NCBI RefSeq assembly: GCF_004216775.1
Contig: NZ_SGXF01000006.1
Span: 62,001-126,000, forward strand
DNA: 64,000 nt
DNA from: Cuneatibacter caecimuris
GTDB taxonomy: Bacteria > Bacillota > Clostridia > Lachnospirales > Lachnospiraceae
Direction of reading: 5' to 3'
The notes under the pieces were generated by a model. That model saw only the letters and a list, made by a program, of their open reading frames with translations. It was not told where the DNA came from and searched no databases. Each line of letters opens with the position of its first letter. Position 1 is the first letter of the stretch. Positions 37,636 to 43,739 of this stretch are shown here, piece by piece. Made by a program: the position numbers and the translations under genes.

Positions 37636-37664
37636 ATTTTATGAAATTGCTCCCGGAAAAATGC
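37636..37664 (-). promoter_or_regulatory. Putative sigma-E promoter of yqfC-yqfD
   Basis: GCATTTT (37664-37658) and CATAAAAT (37643-37636), 14-base spacer, fit the sporulation sigma-E pattern (KMATATT, 14-15, CATACAMT) with one or two mismatches. In Bacillus, yqfC and yqfD belong to the sigma-E regulon, which supports the call. Confidence 0.55.
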
Positions 37665-37768
37665 AAAAACTTACTGCAAAATAAATTCTGATATGATATA
37701 CTCTATCGGGATGAAGCACTGCATAAGATGTAAATGACAGAAACAGGGGCAAAAAGGAGGCAATGATT

Positions 37769-38779
37769 GTGAAGGAACTTCTGATTCCAGAGGGATACCT
37801 CCCTCAGATGTCCGTCCGGGAAACCGAGATCGGCATCAAATATGTAAAAGACTATTTTGAACGGGTGCTGGCAAAAGAGCTGAACCTGACCCGCGTGTCG
37901 GCTCCGCTGTTTGTTACGCCGGAATCCGGTCTGAATGATAATCTGAACGGCGTGGAACGTCCTGTATCCTTTGGGATACGGGAACAGGGGGAGCGCAGGG
38001 TGGAAATCGTACACTCTCTGGCAAAATGGAAGCGCTATGCGCTGGGCCGTTATGGTTTTCGTCCCGGTGAAGGACTGTATACAGATATGAACGCAATCCG
38101 GAGAGATGAGGATACCGATAACCTGCATTCTCTTTTTGTGGACCAGTGGGACTGGGAAAAAATTATTGCAAAAGAAGAGCGCACCACAGAAAAACTGGAA
38201 GAAATAGTAACACATGTCTATCAGGCTCTGAAAAGCACAGAGGAATATGTGGCTCATCATTTTTCTTTTGTTAAAGAAATTCTCCCCAGAGAAATCCATT
38301 TTATCACCACTCAGGAGCTGGAAGACCGCTACCCTGAAAAAACACCCAAAGAACGGGAATACCTGGCAGCCAAAGAATACGGCGCTGTCTTCCTGAAACA
38401 GATCGGCGGCGCCCTTGCCTCAGGAATGCCCCACGACGGACGCGCCCCCGATTATGACGACTGGAATCTGAACGGGGATATTATCGTATATTATCCTGTA
38501 CTGGATACGGCTCTGGAGCTATCCTCCATGGGAATCCGCGTGGATGAAGAAGCGCTGATGCGCCAGCTGAAAGCTGCAGGATGTCCGGAACGCGCCAACA
38601 TGCCTTTCCAGAAAGCGCTCCTGGAACATAAACTGCCCTACACCATCGGAGGCGGGATCGGCCAGTCCCGGATCTGCATGTTTTTCCTGCGCAAAGCCCA
38701 TATCGGAGAGGTGCAGTCCTCTATCTGGCCGGAGGAAGTGGAAAAAGAGGCGGAAGAAAAGGGAATTCCGCTCCTGTAA
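37769..38779 (+). CDS. asnA: Aspartate-ammonia ligase
   Basis: 336 aa. AsnA makes asparagine from aspartate, ammonia and ATP; it resembles class II aminoacyl-tRNA synthetases. Family blocks: TEIGIKYVKDYFE, RVSAPLFVTPESGLNDNLNG, YTDMNAIRRDEDTDNLHSLF, VDQWDWEKII, YWP-like VVYYPVLD region and GGGIGQSRICMFFL at the C-terminus. An ATG at 37763 is only 2 bases from the GGAGG; the in-frame GTG at 37769 has ideal 8-base spacing and is preferred. It is divergent from yqfC and convergent with yitT. No T-box or other leader fits in the short 5' region. Confidence 0.95.
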   Translation: MKELLIPEGYLPQMSVRETEIGIKYVKDYFERVLAKELNLTRVSAPLFVTPESGLNDNLNGVERPVSFGIREQGERRVEIVHSLAKWKRYALGRYGFRPGEGLYTDMNAIRRDEDTDNLHSLFVDQWDWEKIIAKEERTTEKLEEIVTHVYQALKSTEEYVAHHFSFVKEILPREIHFITTQELEDRYPEKTPKEREYLAAKEYGAVFLKQIGGALASGMPHDGRAPDYDDWNLNGDIIVYYPVLDTALELSSMGIRVDEEALMRQLKAAGCPERANMPFQKALLEHKLPYTIGGGIGQSRICMFFLRKAHIGEVQSSIWPEEVEKEAEEKGIPLL

Positions 38780-38800
38780 TATTCATATTGTCCAGCACAG

Positions 38801-38827
38801 CGCGCCGCAGACTAATTCTGCGGCGCG
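38801..38827. terminator. Bidirectional terminator between asnA and yitT
   Basis: CGCGCCGCAG and CTGCGGCGCG form a perfect 10-bp GC-rich stem around a 7-base loop; on the plus strand TCTTTTGAGTTTT follows. The loop contains the yitT stop codon, so one arm is yitT coding sequence. Confidence 0.8.
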
Positions 38828-39720
38828 TCTTTTGAGTTTTCCGGAGTTCCGTCTGACTTTCGATATAATTTCTGGATGGAAAAACCTCTTCCCCGCACCT
38901 CGTTTACTTTGCTGACCACCATAAATGCTTTAGGATCGATCTCCTGAACCAGCTTGTTCAGCTGGGGAAGCTCCCGGTTGGATACCACTGCCAGTACCAT
39001 GGGCTGTTCCTGCTGCAGATACCCCGTGGTGGCATGAATCAGCGTACAGCCTCTGTCCAGCCTGCTGATCACCGCCCGGCACACCGCATCGTGCCTGCGG
39101 GTGATGATCTTCACCTGTGTCTGCGCTGTTCCGAAAAGAAGTATCTTGTCCAGCACCATTGTGTAGATCAGCACCAGAAGGATTCCATATAAAATCTGCT
39201 CTTTATTGGAAAAAGTCATCTGCAGCAGCAGAATTGTCACATCAAATCCATAGAGCATCACAGATACCGGCAGGCCCAGTTTTTTATTCAGAACCAGAGG
39301 CGGGATATCCATGCCTCCGGTGGACGCTCCGGCGCGGATCACAATGCCGATAGCCAGGCCGATCATCAGCCCTCCAAATACAGTAGCCAGCATCGGGTCC
39401 TCTGTCATGTGCTGCAGAGCCGGAATTTTCTGAAATACGCCCAGAATCACAGGATAATAGAAAGTGCTCAGCAGCGTGGTAAGCGCAAAAGCCTTTCCCA
39501 ACACAGCAGCCCCCAGCAGAAACATCACCAGATTAAACAGCAATACGAATACTGAGATGGGAATCTGGAAATAATATTCCGCCGTGATCGCCAGCCCCGT
39601 AGTGCCTCCTGTAATCAGGCCTCCCGGCAGAATAAAAGCAGCCACCGCCAGCGCATAGATTGTATTGCCGGCCAGGATCAGGAGCAGATTCTGAGCAAGT
39701 TTTTTCCAATTCTTTTTCAT
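38812..39720 (-). CDS. YitT family membrane protein
   Basis: 302 aa. Five or six hydrophobic segments fill the first ~195 residues (LLILAGNTIYALAVAAFILP, GGLITGGTTGLAITAEYYF, GASTGGMDIPPLVLNKKLGL), followed by a cytoplasmic C-terminal DUF2179 domain (VKIITRRHDAVCRAVISRLD ... RGCTLIHATTGYLQQEQPMV). The transport substrate of YitT proteins is unknown. The start at 39720 is chosen over 39813 because AAGGA lies 5 bases upstream and the extension would read through a terminator. A leader unit with promoter, ORF and terminator precedes it. Confidence 0.88.
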   Translation of the reverse strand: MKKNWKKLAQNLLLILAGNTIYALAVAAFILPGGLITGGTTGLAITAEYYFQIPISVFVLLFNLVMFLLGAAVLGKAFALTTLLSTFYYPVILGVFQKIPALQHMTEDPMLATVFGGLMIGLAIGIVIRAGASTGGMDIPPLVLNKKLGLPVSVMLYGFDVTILLLQMTFSNKEQILYGILLVLIYTMVLDKILLFGTAQTQVKIITRRHDAVCRAVISRLDRGCTLIHATTGYLQQEQPMVLAVVSNRELPQLNKLVQEIDPKAFMVVSKVNEVRGRGFSIQKLYRKSDGTPENSKDAPQN

Positions 39721-39769
39721 GTTTATCCTTCTTTCCCAATGTAGTAATTCATTATCAGAATAAAGCGCA

Positions 39770-39841
39770 TCAAAAAAGCAGGCCAGCGCCTGCCCTTTTC
39801 CATGATAATTCATTTTTCCTGTAACAGTTTCTACAGCTCAA
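39770..39841 (-). CDS. Putative 23-codon leader ORF upstream of yitT
   Basis: TTG at 39841 follows GGAGGG (39853-39848) by 6 bases and opens 23 codons starting MSCRNCYRKNELSWKR and ending AGAGLLF before a TGA. The last eight codons and the stop lie in the terminator hairpin and its T-run, so translation to the end would melt the hairpin. A consensus promoter sits 34 bases upstream. Whether the peptide is made is not known. It may be a leader peptide that controls yitT, a short independent gene, or chance. Confidence 0.4.
   Translation of the reverse strand: MSCRNCYRKNELSWKRAGAGLLF
39772..39793 (-). terminator. Terminator within the yitT leader
   Basis: GCAGGC and GCCTGC pair around GCTG and are followed by six Ts. 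It ends either the moxR-DUF58 operon, the short leader transcript, or both, 51 bases before the yitT start. Confidence 0.75.
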
Positions 39842-39874
39842 ACCATTCCCTCCTGCAGCATCAAATACTTTTTT

Positions 39875-39903
39875 ATTTTACTCTTCTATCAAGGTCTTGT
39901 CAA
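39875..39903 (-). promoter_or_regulatory. SigA promoter of the yitT leader
   Basis: Perfect TTGACA (39903-39898) and TAAAAT (39880-39875) with 17-base spacer. The -35 box overlaps the stop codon of the upstream membrane-protein gene. The predicted transcript reaches the terminator at 39772 after about 95 bases. Confidence 0.7.
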
Positions 39904-41162
39904 CTCTGCCGGGAGTGTTTCAACGCCTTTCTCAGTTCTCTCATACGGGACAGATCCTCTTCACTGCACAGCTCTCTGCCATATCTTGCTTTTCTGTATA
40001 GTTCCACCAGTTCCCTGCGTTTTTCCTCTCCGTCAATCTCCGCCAGCCGCGACTGTTCTTCTGCCGTGCTGGTTTCCGGTATTGGTTTCTTTCCCCCTGT
40101 GCGTTCCAGAATCAGACGCTGGTAGATCCGGCGCATTTTCTGGCTGCGGTTTCCGGAAAAAAACGGCAGGCGGGCCTCCCTCTTTTTGCGCCCTTCTTTC
40201 TCTGCCTGTTCCGGTGGGCCGATAAATTCCTTCTGATCTCCATCCGTCTGCTGTTTTTCGTAAAAGGCCCGGTACAGCCTGGAGAACAGATAGAGGACAG
40301 CCGCAGCCGCCCCGATCACCAAGGCTATGGCAACGATCACACCGATGAGCTTTGACAGCGCCTCTAAAAAAGCAGAAGGGTCGGAAGGCTCCATAACAGG
40401 AGGAGAAGCCGCCTCCCCGATCATTTCCTCGGAAACTGCTTCCCCACTGCCCTCCCGGAAAATCAGTTTTACCAGAAAACGTATGGCTGACAGCAGTCCC
40501 TGCCCGATTGCAGAAAACAGCCGGTTGAAGGGTAAGAATGAAAAAATGCCCATAACCGCCAGGCCAAGAATGGTATAAATCCCCATCATCATCCGGTTGA
40601 CCCGGATCATCTGCCCCGCAGGAAGGTTGGCGGTATCCCGGTTCATTTTTACAAATCTGTTGGCCTCGCACTTATTATGAAAGACCAGCATGAGAAGGAT
40701 CTGAAGAAAACCGCAGACATAATTGATCTTCCAGACGGTTTCCATTTCTTTGACATAAGCGAATGCTGCAGCAGCCACTAAGAGGACCGCATAGGCCAGC
40801 ATGATCCAGCTGGAATTGCTGATATCCAGTTTATAGCGCTGCCATACAGATATTCCAGCCGCCGCAGCCAGAAATACCAGCACCAGCACCGGGTATTCCC
40901 CAAGCAGCGTAGCGGCCAGAAAAAAGCTTGTTCCTGCCGCGAGAAAATGTCCTGCAAAAAACAGTATGAACTGCCGCGCATAGATCCTCAGAAGCGCAAA
41001 TAACAATACCGCAGCGGCAAGCCACAATCCTCTGAAGGGCTGATTAAAATCATTTCCTTCCACACCGCAGTAAAGAAGCTGGTAAATTCCGTAAAGCATT
41101 AAAAATTGTCCGGCCGCCTCCAGGTAATGAAGCGCGCCTTCTGCCTTTTCAATTCTTTTCAT
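39900..41162 (-). CDS. Membrane protein of the MoxR-DUF58 cluster, unknown function
   Basis: 420 aa. About six hydrophobic segments fill residues 15-160, followed by a soluble stretch, further hydrophobic segments near residues 190-235 and one at about 275-295 (VIVAIALVIGAAAAVLYLF). A highly charged C-terminal cytoplasmic part contains YRKARYGRELCSEEDLSRMR, similar in plan to the C-terminal tail of transglutaminase-like TgpA/DUF4129 proteins that accompany MoxR and DUF58, but no transglutaminase core is present. GGAGG lies 9 bases from the ATG, inside the end of DUF58, and the genes overlap by 14 bases. Confidence 0.75.
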   Translation of the reverse strand: MKRIEKAEGALHYLEAAGQFLMLYGIYQLLYCGVEGNDFNQPFRGLWLAAAVLLFALLRIYARQFILFFAGHFLAAGTSFFLAATLLGEYPVLVLVFLAAAAGISVWQRYKLDISNSSWIMLAYAVLLVAAAAFAYVKEMETVWKINYVCGFLQILLMLVFHNKCEANRFVKMNRDTANLPAGQMIRVNRMMMGIYTILGLAVMGIFSFLPFNRLFSAIGQGLLSAIRFLVKLIFREGSGEAVSEEMIGEAASPPVMEPSDPSAFLEALSKLIGVIVAIALVIGAAAAVLYLFSRLYRAFYEKQQTDGDQKEFIGPPEQAEKEGRKKREARLPFFSGNRSQKMRRIYQRLILERTGGKKPIPETSTAEEQSRLAEIDGEEKRRELVELYRKARYGRELCSEEDLSRMRELRKALKHSRQS

Positions 41163-42273
41163 TGGCGTTCACCTCCAGATAAAAACAATTTTCTGCGGGC
41201 AGAGAAATTTCTCTGGGAATTTCTTCATTTACCGGCGCGATCCAATAAAATCCTCTTGGGTTTCTGCTCAGCCTGTCCGCTTCTCTTTGAAGGTCTTTGC
41301 CCTGATTGGAAGACACCAGTACCAGGAGAGCGTCCCCGCTGTTCCCTGTTTCGGACAAAATACCCGAAAAAGCGTCTTTTTTCTGTCTCAGATCTAACCT
41401 TGCCAAAGCCCTGGCAGCGGTTTCTGCATGGGGTCCGCCCGCTCCTTTTGGCACCTCCACAGGCATGCGGGTCAGAATATCCCTTCCGTTGGAGTAAATC
41501 CCGGTTTCCACTCCTTGTTTGACAAACCATTCCAGCAGCGTATAAGCTATACGAATGCTCTCTTCCTGCAGGTCTTCGTGAACCCGTACGCCACAGTCTT
41601 CCAGGTTCAGCAGAATCCGCACCTCCTGGCTGGAAGTATCATGATGCTGGTTTACCTTCCACTCCCCCGTCTTTGCAGAAGCTTTCCAGTTAATATCCTT
41701 CATGGAATCATAGCTTTGGTAAGGCCGTATTCCTCTGAATTCAAATGGGTCCTCATAGAGGCGGCGGTCTGTCAGCACAGTGCCCATCATTTTTCTGAAA
41801 GGTATTTTCAGAGCCGCAAGAGAGGATTTTACGGGATAGACATAGAGATATGCGCCGCATTCCGGATTGCAGGCCAGACTGCCGGCAAAAAACAGGTTTG
41901 TGGAGACCAGGCTGACGCTGGTAATTTCATAATATCCTCTGCCGGTACATTGAATCTTTATATTTCTGGTAATGCGCTGGTAAGGGAGCAGAGAAAATAC
42001 GTCGTGTTTATAGTAAAGATCTGACTGGGAAATATTTTCTTCTTCTAAAAAGACCAGCTTACGGTGGAGCTGGAACTTCACATGCAGCAGCGGCAGGGGA
42101 AGCCATTTCTGATTGCTCACCACTTCCTGCAGCACGCAGCTGTCCCCTTCTTTTACCGCCGTCTCCGCAAATTTGATGTTGGCGTCCAGCCCCAGATCCC
42201 AGAATTTTCTGTATAGTTTCTCCTGGAGTATGTAGAGAAGGGCGGCGCCGATGGCAGCATATAATAAAGGCAC
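41149..42273 (-). CDS. DUF58 domain-containing protein
   Basis: 374 aa. An N-terminal hydrophobic helix (VPLLYAAIGAALLYILQ) precedes a beta-rich part, then the DUF58 signature FRGIRPYQSYDSMKDINWKA followed by SAKTGEW, and a vWA-like C-terminal half. Such proteins pair with MoxR ATPases; the assembly function is poorly known. The start is the GTG at 42273, because GGAGG (the last codons of moxR) lies 7 bases before it; an ATG at 42357 would overlap moxR by 83 bases. Confidence 0.88.
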   Translation of the reverse strand: MPLLYAAIGAALLYILQEKLYRKFWDLGLDANIKFAETAVKEGDSCVLQEVVSNQKWLPLPLLHVKFQLHRKLVFLEEENISQSDLYYKHDVFSLLPYQRITRNIKIQCTGRGYYEITSVSLVSTNLFFAGSLACNPECGAYLYVYPVKSSLAALKIPFRKMMGTVLTDRRLYEDPFEFRGIRPYQSYDSMKDINWKASAKTGEWKVNQHHDTSSQEVRILLNLEDCGVRVHEDLQEESIRIAYTLLEWFVKQGVETGIYSNGRDILTRMPVEVPKGAGGPHAETAARALARLDLRQKKDAFSGILSETGNSGDALLVLVSSNQGKDLQREADRLSRNPRGFYWIAPVNEEIPREISLPAENCFYLEVNANEKN

Positions 42274-42274
42274 T

Positions 42275-43228
42275 TTATCTCCTCCACTGCTCTGTGGGAA
42301 CCCATACTTGTTCCAGAATCTGCGCCATGAGCTTTTCATTTTCCGCTGTTTTTCCAAAGCCTCCGAACAGGATCAGGCGGTGCGCCAGAACCGGTACGGC
42401 CAGGGATTTCACATCTTCAGGAACCGCATAGTCTCTGCCGGAAATCATGGCATAGGACTGTACCGCCCGCAAAAGCGCCAGCGTGCCTCTGGGGCTCACG
42501 CCGAACTCTATTTCACCGCTGCTGCGGGTAGCCGCGGATATTCTCTGGATATAATCCAGAAGGGAAGGATGGACATAAACTTCTGAATAAGAACGCTGCA
42601 GCTGAAGCAGTTCCCGGCGGCTGCAGACCGGCTCCAGGGTCTCCAGGGGAGAATGATCCATAAACCGGTTCATAATAGCGATTTCCTCTTCTGCCGAAGG
42701 GTCGCCCATGGACAGCTGCATCAGGAAACGGTCCAGCTGTGCTTCGGGCAAACGGAAGGTTCCTGCTGTTTCCACCGGGTTCTGTGTAGCGATCACAAAA
42801 AAGGGCCGGGACAGCTCTCGGGTCACTCCATCCACCGTCACCTGGCATTCCTCCATGCACTCCAGCAGGCTGGACTGCGTTCTGGGCGTAGCGCGGTTAA
42901 TTTCATCCGCCAGCAGTATATTACAGAAAACCGGGCCGGGATGGAACACAAACTCGCTCTCCTTCTGATTAAAATAATTCAGCCCGGTCACATCGGAAGG
43001 CAGCAGATCCGGAGTAAACTGGATTCTGCTGAACTCTGCGTCCACAGACCGGGCCAGGGATTTGGCAAGAACGGTTTTTCCTGTCCCAGGCACGTCTTCC
43101 AGCAGCACGTGGCCCCTGGCGATCAGCGCGGTGAGGATCAGGCTGATCGTCTCCTCTTTTCCCACAATCACACGGGAAATATTCTCCTGAATGCGGCCGG
43201 CCGCTTCTGTGATTTGCTCAATATTCAT
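42275..43228 (-). CDS. MoxR family AAA ATPase
   Basis: 317 aa. Walker A DVPGTGKTVLAKSLARSVD, Walker B LLADEINRATPRTQSSLLE, sensor 1 FFVIATQNPVETAGTFRLPE and LDRFLMQLSMGDPS. MoxR ATPases act as chaperone-like partners of vWA proteins, here the DUF58 product encoded next. GGAG lies 7 bases upstream of the ATG. First gene of a three-gene operon with its own promoter. Confidence 0.93.
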   Translation of the reverse strand: MNIEQITEAAGRIQENISRVIVGKEETISLILTALIARGHVLLEDVPGTGKTVLAKSLARSVDAEFSRIQFTPDLLPSDVTGLNYFNQKESEFVFHPGPVFCNILLADEINRATPRTQSSLLECMEECQVTVDGVTRELSRPFFVIATQNPVETAGTFRLPEAQLDRFLMQLSMGDPSAEEEIAIMNRFMDHSPLETLEPVCSRRELLQLQRSYSEVYVHPSLLDYIQRISAATRSSGEIEFGVSPRGTLALLRAVQSYAMISGRDYAVPEDVKSLAVPVLAHRLILFGGFGKTAENEKLMAQILEQVWVPTEQWRR

Positions 43229-43273
43229 ATTTTTTCTCCGATTTAAAGTTTGTTTTTGTGCTATATACCATAT

Positions 43274-43302
43274 AGATTATCATAGGCAGCTGCCCGTGTC
43301 AA
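43274..43302 (-). promoter_or_regulatory. Promoter of the moxR operon with palindrome in the spacer
   Basis: TTGACA is at 43302-43297. The -10 is either GATAAT (43281-43276, spacer 15) or TAATCT (43279-43274, spacer 17). A perfect 10-bp palindrome, GGCAGCTGCC, lies between the two boxes at 43285-43294, a position suited to an operator. Confidence 0.6.
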
Positions 43303-43315
43303 TAAAATAACGGAG

Positions 43316-43386
43316 TTTCCTAAGCGCGCAGTACGCATCCCCGGAGGGTTTTGTTTCATAGGGAACGCAGTTTTTTATTAAACGAA
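43316..43386 (+). repeat. Structured intergenic repeat, half copy (copy A)
   Basis: Matches the 3' half of the repeats at 58832-58955 and 62652-62774: TTTCCT box, GCGCGCAGT, core ATCCCCGGAGGG (one C fewer than the others), then a 16-position hairpin (43350-43365 with 43371-43386) closed by loop CGCAG. Fifteen of 16 positions pair, several as G-U. The 5' hairpins of the full copies are missing. It lies between moxR and the rpsU terminator. Confidence 0.75.
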
Positions 43387-43415
43387 AAAATCCCCAGCCT
43401 GCAGACTGGGGATTT
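43385..43415 (-). terminator. Rho-independent terminator of rpsU
   Basis: AAATCCCCAG and CTGGGGATTT form a 10-bp stem with 8-base loop; on the minus strand Ts continue after the stem. It starts 17 bases after the rpsU stop. Confidence 0.88.
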
Positions 43416-43431
43416 CATAGCACAAAGCAAA

Positions 43432-43608
43432 TTAGTTATACTTACGCTTTCTTGCAGCTTCAGACTTCTTCTTACGTCTTACGCTGGGCTTCTCATAGTG
43501 CTCTCTCTTGCGGATCTCCTGCTGGATACCTGCCTTTGCACAGTTTCTTTTGAATCTGCGCAATGCACTATCTAAGCTCTCGTTTTCTTTAACGATGACA
43601 TTAGACAT
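43432..43608 (-). CDS. rpsU: 30S ribosomal protein S21
   Basis: 58 aa: [20 protein letters not shown], then [20 protein letters not shown] and [18 protein letters not shown], a standard basic S21. The gene is too short for many ORF screens. It forms its own unit, with consensus promoter, structured leader and strong terminator. The best Shine-Dalgarno (GGAGG) is 13 bases from the ATG, which is long; a nearer AGGT is also present. Confidence 0.97.
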   Translation of the reverse strand: MSNVIVKENESLDSALRRFKRNCAKAGIQQEIRKREHYEKPSVRRKKKSEAARKRKYN

Positions 43609-43629
43609 AGCTCACACCTAACCTCCCTC

Positions 43630-43656
43630 CAGTTGTGTATTGTGCTAATACAACTG
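43630..43656 (-). promoter_or_regulatory. Stem-loop in the rpsU leader
   Basis: CAGTTG/CAACTG plus TATT/AATA pairs form a hairpin with a 2-base bulge and a 5-base loop, ending just before the GAGGGAGG ribosome-binding region. A position next to the Shine-Dalgarno suggests translational control or mRNA protection, but no function is shown. Confidence 0.5.
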
Positions 43657-43682
43657 TTTGGGTATTTTAACGCACTGATAAG

Positions 43683-43710
43683 ATTATACCACATTTTCAG
43701 AATTCGTCAA
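43683..43710 (-). promoter_or_regulatory. SigA promoter of rpsU
   Basis: TTGACG (43710-43705) and TATAAT (43688-43683), 16-base spacer, about 75 bases before the start codon and directly after alaS. Confidence 0.85.
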
Positions 43711-43739
43711 CAGATTTTTAAAACTTTTTTCATCTGAAT

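Noticed and set aside
43316-43386. Insertion sequence or MITE at the repeat copies
   Set aside because: No shared terminal inverted repeats around the whole element, no target-site duplication and no transposase were seen; conserved internal structure explains them better, although mobility is not excluded.
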